Assembly: GCA_013399895.1 (NCBI GenBank)
Contig: VXBA01002855.1
Coordinates: forward strand, 310,001-374,000
DNA length: 64,000 nucleotides
Source: Serilophus lunatus
Taxonomy: Eukaryota; Chordata; Aves; Passeriformes; Eurylaimidae
Direction of reading: 5' to 3'
Shown here: one piece after another, positions 14,198 through 25,981 of the stretch
Numbering within the stretch: the first letter of the stretch is position 1
How the letters are laid out: every line of letters starts with the position of its first letter
The notes under the pieces: generated by a model
Seen by the model: only the letters and a program-made list of their open reading frames with translations
What the model was told of the DNA's origin: nothing
Databases searched by the model: none
Position numbers and translations under genes: made by a program

Positions 14198-14262
14198 AAA
14201 GATACAGCAGCTTTGGTGGACACTCGTTATCCAGCCCACCAGGATCCAGGACCCACCACCAT
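14198..14262 (+). mobile_element. Possible second LTR 3' end, degenerate
   Basis: GATACAGCAGCTTTGGTGGA, then CACTCGTTATCCAGCC and a CCACCA-rich end, resembles the terminus of the element at 9.8 kb (GATAGAGCAGCTTTGGTGGG, CACC-TGG, CCAGCC, CCCACC). The similarity covers only about 40-60 bases, and the GGATCCAGGACCC segments look locally duplicated, so a chance match or an unrelated repeat remains possible. Confidence 0.35.
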
Positions 14263-15432
14263 CCAGGATCCACCCATCACAGACACAAAAGAGAGAGTAG
14301 ATCTCAGTGCTCTTAACACTGTAATAGCCCTGTTCTCTAACCACATCTCAAAGCAGCTACACAAAAAGCTTGCAGTGTCACAGTAGTGATCTTCTAGCAC
14401 ATGAAAATGTTCTATTGCCATTACTAGACTTTTCCTGCGTAGTTTGAGAAACTGTGTGAGTGACATATTACGAAAGGGTCCCCTATGGCCCTCCAATCTG
14501 CAAATACCCATCAGGACAAGCAGCAATGACCCAACAAGAGCTAGGGTAAGAACAACCTTGTCACAAAATCGGTGACACTTTCTGCCTGTCTGTAGAGTAA
14601 ACAGGATAGGATGGTGGTCTTTAGAATTACCAATAAACAAGTTTTTTCTAAATAGCAAAGAGTTGTGGTCTTAGAAAACAAGATTATATAGTAGCCTAAC
14701 CATGTTGGAATGCAAAACTTATTCAATTCGATTCATCAATATCCACTTACCTGAGGTTGCAGGTACCTGCACCATTCCTGCACTGTGATTTTATCATTAC
14801 TTATTTCCTCGTGATAAATTTACAAATGTCATTTCCAAGTCATACTGTATTATTAATGTTAGCAGGGAAGAGCACTCTCTCACAACGTGGCCCCTGTCAT
14901 GCTCAGACCAAGTCCCATAGTCACCCCTTTTCATTTGGCTGAGGTCACTTTTGTCTGCAGAAAAGTATGTTCTTCTAGAAACATCCCAAAAGATCTTAAA
15001 GATTAATATAACTTTCATAGCTCTACCAGCAGCCACATTTCTCAAGCTAAAAAGAACAGCTGTAGAGAGACTACAGCATCAAAAATTTTGAAAAATAAGG
15101 TCTGGATGAATATGGGTTTTGCTTTTGATAGATTCCTCACACAAGCTGAACTAACAGTGATATTATTTTTCCTGCTAGTAGTATAGTTGTGACTTATGAT
15201 AAATAACTGTTTTGGATCTCATGCTATGTGTGACCCACAGAATACATGGCTCTGTAGAAAACTTGACATTTTAGTTCAATATATAAAAACTGTTCTGTCT
15301 GGAGGGCTCCCAATCATTCATCATTATCTCACTCAAAATGGCAGCACATCCAAAAGGGTGCTAATGGTGCCTTTTGTATTCCTTTATTAGTAGACCTAGA
15401 TAAGAGAATAGTAACTGCAGTTTATACTGTGG

Positions 15433-15456
15433 TATATATATATATATATATATATT
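15433..15456. repeat. (TA)n microsatellite
   Basis: About 12 TA units without interruption. Confidence 0.96.
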
Positions 15457-18168
15457 TCCCAACCCATTCTACATTTACACCCATGTAGTACAGCAGATAA
15501 CAAAACACAAGAACTTAAAACTGTCTTCTCTGTTTAATCTTCTCTTTCTAAATTTCCATATATAAGAAGGACACTAGAAATCATTTACTACTTGAGGAAC
15601 ATGTCTCAGGAACTCTCCAAAGTACAATGGCTAAACAACAGCTCCACAAATTATGGAATTTAATTTCCTTCCTTGGTTTCATTTAGTTTATGTACTTCCA
15701 ATGCAGTTTTTTCAGACTTGCACTACACATACACACCTTCAAATCCCCTGTCCTGAAGGCAGAGTCACTGGCCAGTCATCGGGCCAAGCAAAACAGAGCT
15801 CACATGGCAGCATCCTTCAGGATGGACCATAAATTAAGGCTTCTCTTCTACCTAAGTGCATGCTTGCATCAAACTTACAGGACTTCCACTAAAATCCCTC
15901 TCTCTCTCTTTTTTTTTTACACTAGGCAATATAATCAAAGTTGTGAAGAAAGCGCCATAAGATAAAAAAGGTAAGGATAGATGATGTGACCATAAGCCTC
16001 ACTGCCTCTGGAAATCAGGATAAAACCCCCAAGACTCCAAATAAACACATGAACTCGTAGTATTGGACATCTTTTAAGGAAAATGAAAATATTTCTAAAC
16101 AGCTAATATATAATAATTTCTCAGAGAATGAAACCTGTGTTAAAATATTCAGAAAAAAATGTACCCGTTAATTTCCTTCGAGGCAAATACAAAATCCCAC
16201 TAACTCCCAGTAGCAACATAGCTAGTTGTAACAAGCACTATCACTATGTTACAGAGTTAAACATGTGTTAAAGACTAGATGAACAATAGCTTTCATAAGA
16301 GAAAGTGGATTTTAACAGAATTATTGTTTGTGTAAAGTCCATAGCCTGTTAAAACTTCAGTCTTCAAGCCATCACCCACCTCTGTGACCAGCTTTCCCTA
16401 CACATATAGAGAATTTAATGCTCCAGGTTCAGGTTTTTGTCCTCCCAAACATCCCATCAGCAATTCCTGTACGGCAATAACAGGCTCGGAGGAGCCTCCT
16501 TTCCACAGAGAATCCCACTGTTCTACTAATGGGAAGAAAGTGTTTAACTAAATTGCCACTGTGATTCATTTTTAATGTAGAAACACTCACAGTGCTATAA
16601 TCCAACAGACACAGATGGTAATCTGTCTAATTTGTACAGAGCAATTAATAGCATAAACCAGTACACTGTCAAAACAGGGCAATTTAAAAAAAATAAAAAA
16701 GCAAGAGCAGGTTTCCCTTCTGATTGGTTACATTACTTTATCAAAAATTGAATGTAGATTTTAGATACACTGATCATAGAAGAAAAACTGAATTCAATTC
16801 AGGACTCATAGTCTGGCAAAGGAAACATGAGATAGCTCCAGATCTACAGAAAAGATGATGGAATTTGTAAAAGATGATGAAACTTTTGTTATTTGGATCT
16901 CAATCTATGCAATAAAATAGGGAGGGCATTATAGAACTACATTATCGCAAATGAACTCTTAATATGTTAAACCCTTTTGAGTTTTAACCGATGTCTTACT
17001 TAAGCAGTTGTCTGAGTTCTCACCATGTACACCTGGAGCAGTAAGGTACTCTAACCAAAGCTACTAATGATATTTCAGAAAGTAAAACATTTATCAAATA
17101 TTGTAAGTATTTGTCTGTTCAATAGTGTGCATTAGACTTAGATCAATTTTAGCTTGCTACTCTTTTATAGTAACATGGCTTGTTCACCTGAAGATGCTAC
17201 TTGGATTTCTGTTCTCTCTCTCAAGTTTAAAATGTGATCTGGTAGGTAAATCACAAAATTTGAGACCCATTGTCATTGCTAAGGACCTAAAATTAGATTT
17301 GATGCTGCTGTGAACAGAGCAGGATGACAAATAGTCCCTGACACTTTTTCTGAGTTGATGGTTTGAGTTTCTTTAGTGCTCATGTCAAAAAACTGTGTCA
17401 TTTTCCTCATAGCACCTGAGTCCAAATCAGCTCTGGTGAAGAGGATAATAAATGGCTAGCAAGACAGAAGCAAATTTAGCAGTAGCAGTCTATTGGGCTG
17501 ACAACTGGTAACCCACAGTAGGTGCCCTCTCCAGGTAACACAGTAACAGTATTTCAGACTGTCAGCAAGTTCATGAAATTCTCCTGTTTCATTCAGTAAT
17601 ACAACACTGACAGAGCAGAAAGAGACTCCAGCAATTTCATTGTTATTAGTGTTGCTGATCTTCCTCAGATTACTAATGTGGAGGTGGAGTAGGAGATGAA
17701 AAAAGAAGTGATGTTGAAGCACTAATGAGCTGGGAAAGTCAGGAAATACCCAGGCCACAAGGTTTCGCATTTCTGTAGGAATGTTTTCCTATTTGAGCAA
17801 TATTGTCCTTTTCAGAAAGGAAAAATTTCTTACAAAGAAATTGTTCTTCAGCTAAATACATACATCTCAGACTTAACTGTCCACCCAATCCGTCCATTAC
17901 TATTGTCATATGAACAACATCCATACTTTAAAAGAGTAAATTTGACAGGTTTTTAAGAACCAGACTTTAGCATTCAGAGGCACCAGATGTTTCACAGATG
18001 TGAAAAAGCACTCTGACAATATCAAAACAAATAAATTCTGTACAAGAAAGCATAGTATAACTTTAAAAAAGACAAGTCATGGATCACTATCATGCAACCA
18101 AATTCTCGTACAAACACACAAAAAAAAGAGAAAGTAAAGAATGTATAGAACAAAAAGTTTTCATTGAC

Positions 18169-18331
18169 CTGATTTGTCAGAGATGCTGGCTGTGACTGGC
18201 GTGGTGGAGCAGCTTGTGCTAGGCTTTGCGCTGTCCTTGGAAGAACCAGCTTTGGGTTTATTTTTCGTTGCCTCTAGTGCTTTGACCTTCTTGGCATGTT
18301 TACTTCCTTTGTAGTGGGCCTCGGCCTGGCT
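18169..18331 (-). CDS. ZNF385B: ZNF385B internal coding exon C (second half of the zinc finger and Ser/Thr-rich linker)
   Basis: Third ZNF385B exon, 163 nt: 54 codons plus one base. It starts SQAEAHYKGSKHAKKVKALE, which supplies the two His of the finger begun in exon B. Spliced, the finger reads C-x2-C-x12-H-x5-H, the U1-like/matrin spacing typical of the ZNF385 family. A basic ATKNKPK segment and a Ser/Thr/Lys-rich linker follow (SSKDSAKPSTSCSTTPVTAS, then DKS), which is poorly conserved against the mammalian sequence as I recall it. The acceptor is CCTTTGTAG at 18332-18340. The donor reads CAG followed by GTCAATGA (18161-18168), a weak match to the GTRAGT consensus. The final G is the first base of a split codon, consistent with the Glu that follows in the mammalian protein. 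Later fingers and the C-terminus are not in this window. Confidence 0.95.
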
Positions 18332-18600
18332 CTACAAAGGAGAACAAATCAGGCTCACTTTTTTCTGTACTTGTATATAATACAGTGGATGACAAGGCAG
18401 AAAAGTAACACTTTCAATAGTAGGCACCATTACATTTCACCTAAAAAAATTTAATAGCTTTATACAGTTTTCAAGGATGTAAATTCTTATCTATTTGAAC
18501 GACAGGATTTTAATGAATGTTGCATTTTTTCAGCAACTTGGAAAAAGAGGCTTTGAGATTACATAAAGCTCTGTCACCCCTAATGTAATTCTCTGCTTCC

Positions 18601-18627
18601 ATAGTGCTTAAAGATTTAAAGCACTAT
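18601..18627. repeat. Inverted repeat, 9-bp arms with extendable stem
   Basis: ATAGTGCTT (18601-18609) and AAGCACTAT (18619-18627) pair exactly. The stem can grow by three A-T pairs if one base is bulged. Confidence 0.85.
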
Positions 18628-19003
18628 ACAAATAAAAACACATTCAATTCAGAAAGATGCTACTCAATTTTCACATACTGTTCCTTAGACTTTATTGCTT
18701 GTGGTTAGAAAGATGTACCATGCTGTGACATGATTAAATAATCCATTTTTCCTTCGTTTGATCCAGTAAAAATGTCATAAAGTATTTTTATCTTTACACT
18801 AACGACAACTGAAACAATTGAAAATTGAAAAATTCTGACTTCGCCATTAGAACCAGAAAGAAGGGTTAAAATGAAAAAACACCAAAGCTTCAGTAAACCC
18901 AAGCACAACACAGAAAACTTGATTGCTTTATAAATTGCCTTGATTTTTTTTATAAAGACTAAGGAAATTGGGACCTCAAGCATAAGAAAAGGAGCTTTTT
19001 AAA

Positions 19004-19031
19004 ATTATTATTATTAATTGTTATTATTATT
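19004..19031. repeat. TTA-rich trinucleotide repeat
   Basis: Two blocks of TTA units separated by one interruption (AATTG). Confidence 0.85.
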
Positions 19032-21751
19032 GTGGCTGAAGTACTTTATATATAATATACTCTTCTTAATCTAGCCAAACAGAACAGTAGAAACATGTAC
19101 TGAGATGTAACGTTTACTTCACCTTTGTCTTAAAACTATCTTCAGAAATTTGGTCAGTGTTTTTAAAGTTGCACAGCCAGACACATAAATAAATGCCCAT
19201 TATTTTCAGTGATTTTGAGTCTCCTTTTTTGTTCCTGATTCTATATAATCAGTTGCCTTGACAAAACAGGCCTCTTTGTTAGGAGCAAAATTATGAAATA
19301 ACCTGCTTAATACAAACTCTAAAGCTTGAGAATTTCAGCAAGTGAATTTAAATGTTTTTCTTGATTTTTTAATAAATTAATTTACCAAAGAATGGGTAAG
19401 AAACAAACCTAACCAAAGCAATCTATTTTCATAACATTGTACTATTTGACAATAGTTTTACATTATTAATATTTCCAAACAGTTTTTAAAAAATAATTTC
19501 AGATATATCACTAGGTGCCTCTATTGAAGGTAACATATTAACTAAAAAAGTTAATATTGTCATTTAATTCAAATTAAAACACTCAGAGAAAGCATGCTTC
19601 ATGTAACCACATCTCGGCACCTGACATATAAAAACCTCAGTGCAAGTAAACTTTTACTACGTTCATGCAAAAAACGCATTCATTCTCTCTATTCAATTGA
19701 TCAGGACCGTTTTATTTAGTTCATTGTGTTAAATGAAGCGAGCCATGAAACAAGTCACATGCTTTTTATAGAGCAACTATAGGGGCTAAGATGCTTGAAT
19801 TCCATAAAGACTGCTGCCATAATGAGGAAAATTGCTTTAAGATCAGCAGAAATAGGCATTACAATACAGCTTGAGACAGCATGTAATAACAGCTTTATGA
19901 TAGGTAGAGTGGAAGTGAAGAATAGAAGCAGCTGGGCCAGACAATAGAATAGACAGAATGTTGGAGTCCTCACAAAAGTCATAGGACCCATTAAAACTGA
20001 TGGAGAACTGTTGCTAAAATATAGGACTGAAGTTCTTATACACCAAAGCTTCTTACTGCAAATATACACCCCATGAAACACAGTGCTTTCCACCCCAAAA
20101 GGAATAGTGTATGTGACATTGTGGATGCATATTTCCTTTTGTATCAGTTGGCAAACATTCAGTAAGAAAGGCTGCTAGATTAGTTTTATGCAGAATTCCC
20201 CTGAAATAGATATTTTTAAAAAGCTTTATCATAAAACCAGTTATTAAACTACTTCTTGATTTTAAAATGTTTGAAATATTAACACACATACAAACCACAA
20301 TTTAAGGATTATAAAGAAAGAACTAACCAGCTATATCACTAGTTCTACGTGCACTACTTAAAGGGACACTTGTCAACTTCTGGGTTGGACTTCTTCAGTT
20401 CTGAATGTGAGCAGAGGAGCATAATTCTGTTTGTGCCCTGTTATGTCAGTGGGCCTTATGCAGGCAAAGCAGTCTCGCCCTGTCTCTCTCCACCTTTGCT
20501 GGGTTTTATGCATTTCTGTTAAGCTTTGCTGTTGCTATAGGATGCACTGGAAGGTGTGTTTTCCATCAACAAAATCAAATAAACTATTCACACTCTACAG
20601 TGTACAAAAAGTGAAGTTAAAAATTGAGGTGTATATATATACACTTTCCATTCCAATACTTTAAATCTAAATAATACCAAGTGTAAGATTTTTCACTCAA
20701 GTATCCTCAAGTTGATGATGTCCCTTTAAATATTTGAACTCTATACTCTGCGCATATGTGTGCTGTTGGTAGGTTCATATGCTGCCTGAGGCCAAAGCTA
20801 TAACATAAGAGACATAAATGCACTCAAGAGAAAGACTTAGTAAGTCAATTCCTTGATAATAAGCCTTTCTGCTGATATTTGCAATAATAATGCCTGCAAT
20901 ATCAGTAATAACCTACTACAGTCTTTGATTCCCTTCCTTCAATCCTCATTTAGTGTACATGAAACCTGTTGAGAACAAACAAGTCCAGGCAGAATCAAAA
21001 TTAAGATTTCCATAAACACAAGCAAGACTCCATGGAAACATGGTGAATGGACTCATTTTTAAGTCTTGTAATTATTATAATCTTTCAAATTCACAGTTGT
21101 ACATCATAAGCCAAAATATATTGCTATGTTCAAACTAGCCCACATTACTTTGAAGGGAAAAAAAGCCTGTCCACTTTTGATTGGAAAGTAGATAGGGATG
21201 CAAAATCTACCTTTGGAAAAATGTTTTCACTGCTTCACTTTATCAGTCAAATATATACTATTTATTTCTAAAATGAACTTGTCTAGCTTCAATTCCAGCA
21301 GCTGGATTTTGTTAAACCTTTGATTTTTAGTCTCCTTCAACTCATGTCTGTTCTGTGAGTAGAAACATAGATACTCTTTTCAAGCATGAAGTTAGAGGAG
21401 CATTTTTTGACGTATTGAAGCAGTGACTTCTAGCCACATAAGCACTATTTTCTAGTCCTTTCAGATACATGGGAAGTTCAGTTTGGTTTTTATCCACTGT
21501 GGGATAAATCATTTGATTCAGCTGCTCTTGGCAACTGAAATGCAGTGTCACCGTGTTACATAAACCTTTGGAGTTTTCTGGAGTTACAGCAATCTAAAGA
21601 AAAACGGGCAGCTGAGGGAATCTAAAATTGGAATGCGAGTTCTGATTATTAGTGGTACCAACTGTTCTGATTATTAATTTCCTGATCATTACTAACTCTA
21701 GTTTTATAAAATATTTGCACACGTACCACATTAAAGGCAAACATATTTGAC

Positions 21752-21893
21752 CCTGAGTCTAGCTCACTTGGTTAGGGCTGATGCTATTAATACCAAGGTT
21801 GTGGGCTCAATCCCTCAATGAGCCATTCACGTAAGAGTTGGACTTTGAGGATCTTTCTGAATCCCTTCCAATTCAGAATATTCCACGGTATTT
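21752..21893 (+). mobile_element. tRNA-Ile-derived SINE with CR1 tail (TguSINE1-like)
   Basis: The 5' part looks like a decayed tRNA-Ile(AAU) gene: an A-box-like TAGCTCACTTGG at 21760-21771, an anticodon region with TGCTATTAATACCAAGG, and a B-box-like GGGCTCAATCCC at 21803-21814. From about 21834 it switches to a CR1-type 3' end: GAGTTGGACTTTGAGGATC, then CCCTTCCAATTCAGAATATT. A tRNA head joined to a LINE tail is the standard SINE design, and elements with this tRNA-Ile/CR1 combination are known from passerines. It is not a functional tRNA: the acceptor stem is not intact and the anticodon region is altered. Confidence 0.8.
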
Positions 21894-24104
21894 GTTCTAA
21901 GTCCCACTTAAAAATTGCTTATGACACAAATACATGATAGAGCACAGTCTATGAGCTTTATAGAATACACCATTGAAATACTAAACATATCTTTTAAATA
22001 AACCATAATATATAAATGTTTCATCTTTAATTAAGGCTAGAAGCCGAACAATTATTTTCATTTTCTCTGATAATCCAGAGGAAGCTCTGTACACATAGGG
22101 TTCAAAAATCATGTGCATAAAAGATAAATTACCAGTTTCAATATAAAACCCCAATAATACATATAAAATGAAATCAAGAGTAAATATCTTTGGGGTGCAA
22201 TGTTTTAAATGGACACTGAATGTATTTTTGATCATCAGCAGCATTAAGTACAACTAATGTATGCAAATTCCGTGTCAGCAAAACAATATTTGAGAAAATA
22301 AAAGTTAGGAAAAGCCCAAAAGATCTGTAACTTCAAGAAATCTCTGTACTCATGTGCTGTAATAATTTTAATTGCACAATACTTTATTTCAATGTATATA
22401 GCTGCATTTGCTGTAGGGATTAACATATTCCACTGTAAAATAATTTAACTGTGCCACAATATCATTTAAATTTTTTTTATTTCAAAAATATTAAGTTAAA
22501 TTTATTGCTTATATATTCGATAATAAATGTCATCATCAAACTATCATTATTATAATTTTTAAATTAAATCCATACTTGGTCAAGGAGGACCTTTTTTGAA
22601 ACAGTGGAATAAGAAAATACTTCTGTGAAAGAACACTGAAAGGAAATTTACTGTAGTCTATTAACTTGATATACATACATTGGAACATTGTAAAATATAA
22701 ACCTCCTACTTATTAGGTACAGTACAGAAAGTTGTCAAGTACTGGCTACTAAAATATAAAGAAGAGGAAAAGCTTTAAGTTGACATAAATGTGACGTTAT
22801 GTATCAGAATGCAAAAAACACCTTCGTACTGACAAGCCAAATTCAAAAAAGCGTTTATGCATTTGTCTGGAATTACTTTTTGATCAAGAGGATATGTATT
22901 TTATGACACTAGAAATATAGCTGCATCTTCATAAAAATCATAGCTTACTGAAAAGCTGTATTTTAAATTATGTGCTGAATAATTAATAATATAATTGACA
23001 AATAATTATGCAATTTTCTCCCATAATTTTTCTAATTTCTAGACCTTGAAACGGAGGCAGGATGCCTGTTCTCTCTCTAAGCAAACTAGATTATTTATTT
23101 TATTCCCAGTCTTCTAGTATTAATTAAACACCCCCAACCAATCAAAACTTATAATTTTTTTTATTTAATTTTTAAGAAAGCCTTTAAATTATGAGTGTTA
23201 ATAACTTGACTGTAGGAAAGGACAACTTTTTCTGCTCTTAAAAATGATCTAATGTTGTATTTTATTTAAAATCTAAATAATTTAATTGCTAGCTTCAACT
23301 ACAATTTATTAAACTTGATATCTAAGCATCTGGATGGTAAACTGCAAGACTACATATAATACATATAAAATAGCCTTATATACTAGATTGCATCTTATAG
23401 AACATCAGCAATTCAAATTATCTTGTACATGTAAATATATTTTTGAAAATAAATGTCAATATTGTTACCATATTATACTGCTTATACTTAAAAGTAGCTT
23501 TACTCTGCCTAAAGTTAAATATGTGTATAGACATGTGTAATTAGAAAGCTATAGATAACCAGGAAATATATAGATCATATAGAGTAACTGATAATACCTT
23601 TAAAAAAATTTTGAAATACAGGCAAGAATATAGTACAAAAGAGAACAGATTATTATCTCCATCAGGAGCAGTGACTGACAGAATATTTAACTTCTGCAAT
23701 GCTTGAGTAAGTCTAAAGGTTCAATGTGTATGTGTATGATTTTTAAAATGTTTCTTCAAGATCAGCAGAAATAGCTTTTTAATAGTTCTTCATGGAAATA
23801 AAGGTAATTTTAACAACAACTCTTCAGCTGAATGTTTGAATCTGGTACCACATTATTCAGTCTGGCAATTAATTAATCATTATAAAAATAAATACTTGTA
23901 GAGCCACATGACACTAAGAAGGATAAGTACAGAAATAAAGGGAGAATTTTGGGAAAATCTGGGTTCATGCCTTAAACTGGGCAATACTAGGTGAGTGCCA
24001 CAACTAAATGGAGCTTAACTTGATTCGTCACAGCTCCTACTCCTTCTCACTTTCTACTGCACTCACCCTGGAAGGGCAGTATTCTCAACTGCAATTTAAA
24101 CTCT

Positions 24105-24273
24105 AACAGGCTGCCTAGTGAAGTGGTTGAAACACTGTCTATGAAAGGTTCAAAAACCATCTGGGTGTGGCACTTGGGGATATGGTTTAGTGGTGAACAT
24201 GGTGGTGCTGCGTTAACAGTTGGACTTGATTGTCTTACAGGTCTTTGTCAACTTTAATGATTCTATGATTCTG
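24105..24273 (+). mobile_element. CR1 LINE 3' fragment
   Basis: Ends with the CR1 signature: GTGGCACTTGGGGATATGG, TTTAGTGGTGAACATGG, a GTTAACAGTTGGACTTGAT segment, then AACTTTAATGATTCTATGAT plus one more ATTCT unit. The region from about 24105 (GGCTGCCTAGTGAAGTGGTT) corresponds to the end of the CR1 ORF2. It is 5'-truncated, as is usual for CR1, and lies antisense to ZNF385B. Confidence 0.85.
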
Positions 24274-25477
24274 TCTGAAATACTGAATTAATTTTGTGTC
24301 TTACAATGGTGATCTCTAATGAAAAATATTTTGTTGAAAATATCACAAAAGCTTCTGCTTTATACATCAAACTCATTACAATGGCAGTGGTCCTATCAGA
24401 GAAGGCAACTATCAGCGCAGATCTTAAACTATAGAGCTCCCTTTCTCAATAGTGTCTACCAAGTGTTTGATCACAGTTTACCTGTTAGAACCATCTTGTA
24501 AGAGTATGCATATTTATTTGAGTATATAAATACGAACAAATGAGACTATAATTATAACTCTAATAAAAATACATGAAATGATAAATTAGGAAGTAGTGTT
24601 GAAAAACACAGTTCTATCTATTTGTTATTAACAATAGATGCAATTGAAGAAATCTGCAAAACTGGAGTGTTCACACATTTTTTACACCAAAACTATGCAT
24701 TAGTTTTTCCATTCAGTCCTTACAGATTTCTAAAACCTAATTGCTCAAAATAGTAAGGCAGATTACTACTGAAAAGAACACAGAAAAAACAAAAACCTAA
24801 AGATCATCCATGTCGTAAGAAGTCACCTCACATTTTAAATACCTTGCCAAACTTAGTTAAAAGCTCCATTAAATAGCTGTTATTTGAACAGAACTTTCAG
24901 CATGTTATATCACCCTGTACCCTATAATCATGCAATATTTCTGTCATGTTGGAGCTAACAACTTTCATCATTTTGTCAGCTCTGTCTACAAAAGAGAAAA
25001 TTACCTTCACAAGTTCCTGAGATTTATGCTTTTAATTACCTCCTATCCGCTTCACTACCCTCCTTACCCAAAGAATCAAAATAGTCTTATTTTTAAGGAA
25101 ACTGTAAAATGTTTGACAAAAGACAATGACAGTTCTGTAGATTTTTATTTGATGCTATTGATTATTTTGGTTATTATCTTTTTGACAGCATGAATGATTC
25201 ACTGAAATTTTCAAAGTCAACTTTTTATAATACTTAACCAAATTTCAAAAATTTGCCTTCTGGTTTTCTAACAAGATGGTCTATCATCACACCATTTTTA
25301 TTAGCTTTAAATGCATTCAACACAGATTATGACCTTGACTATCTCCTAATGCCAAACTGTTGTATTTGCTTTTTCTGATCTGCCTCACTTGATTTTTGAG
25401 TCTACATAGGAGACACCAAAAAGTAGTACCAACTTGCAGTCTTCAGCCACAGAGCAACACCCTGTGGACTATCAATA

Positions 25478-25718
25478 GAATCACAGAATCACTTGGGATG
25501 GAAAGAACCTCTAAAATGGAGATCAAGCGTTAACTCAGCAATGCCATGTTCACCACTAACACATATCCTTATGCCCCACATCTCTAAATCTTTTAAACAC
25601 CCCCAGGGATGGTGACTCCACTACTTCTCTGGGCAATCTGTTCCACTGTTTGACAACTTCCTTTTGGTGAAGAAATTTTTCCTAATATCAAATCTAAGCC
25701 TTCCCTGGCACAACTATA
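25478..25718 (-). mobile_element. CR1 LINE 3' fragment (antisense to the plus strand)
   Basis: On the plus strand it reads as the reverse complement of a CR1 end: AGAATCACAGAATCAC, GGATGGAAAGAACCTCTAAA, a segment on a CCATGTTCACCACTAACA core, CCCAGGGATGGTGACTCCAC, CTCTGGGCAATCTGTTCCAC, then TGGTGAAGAAATTTTTCCTA. This is the best preserved short CR1 piece in the window and one of only two inserted in the same direction as ZNF385B transcription. Confidence 0.88.
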
Positions 25719-25932
25719 AATTGACTAGTCTGATTTTTATTTTCTTTTGATCTGTTGATCCAGACCAGTAAATGTCCATAGCACAAGGAAAAGATTGCAG
25801 GCAAAGAAATTTCTTCTTACAGGAGAATATCCACTGTCTGTATGTTACTTATACAATAGATAAAACACTATTAGAATCAGGTCAGAGTCTTCAAACACCA
25901 TGCAAATGAAATTCATTTGGGAGAACAAAAGT

Positions 25933-25981
25933 TAAAAAAAAAACCCCAACAAACCAAACCAATCAAAAAAAAATCAAAAAG
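25933..25981. repeat. A-rich / CAAAC low-complexity tract
   Basis: Two A homopolymers flank an AACCCCAACAAACCAAACC segment. Confidence 0.85.

Larger units (their letters stand above)
1..18168 (-). other. ZNF385B: ZNF385B intron downstream of exon C (partial)
   Basis: No further exon was recognised on either strand: none of the open frames here resembles the later ZNF385B fingers (the YCSLCKVAVNS or FHCEICDVHVNSE segments). The stretch is AT-rich, with (TA)n and homopolymer tracts, a candidate LTR at 1.56-1.93 kb, an LTR 3' end at 9.8 kb, a possible second at 14.2 kb, and a perfect palindrome at 11.6 kb. Two somewhat GC-richer patches (about 1060-1300 and 4450-4800) have no recognisable coding content. 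Confidence 0.8.

Noticed and set aside
1..18168. Later ZNF385B exons with the second and third C2H2 fingers
   Set aside because: No minus-strand frame contains the expected CSLC or CEIC finger motifs, so they are presumed to lie beyond the window's left edge.
21752..21830. Functional tRNA-Ile gene
   Set aside because: The A and B boxes are degenerate, the anticodon region is changed, no intact acceptor stem is visible, and the segment runs directly into a CR1-like tail. It is a SINE head.
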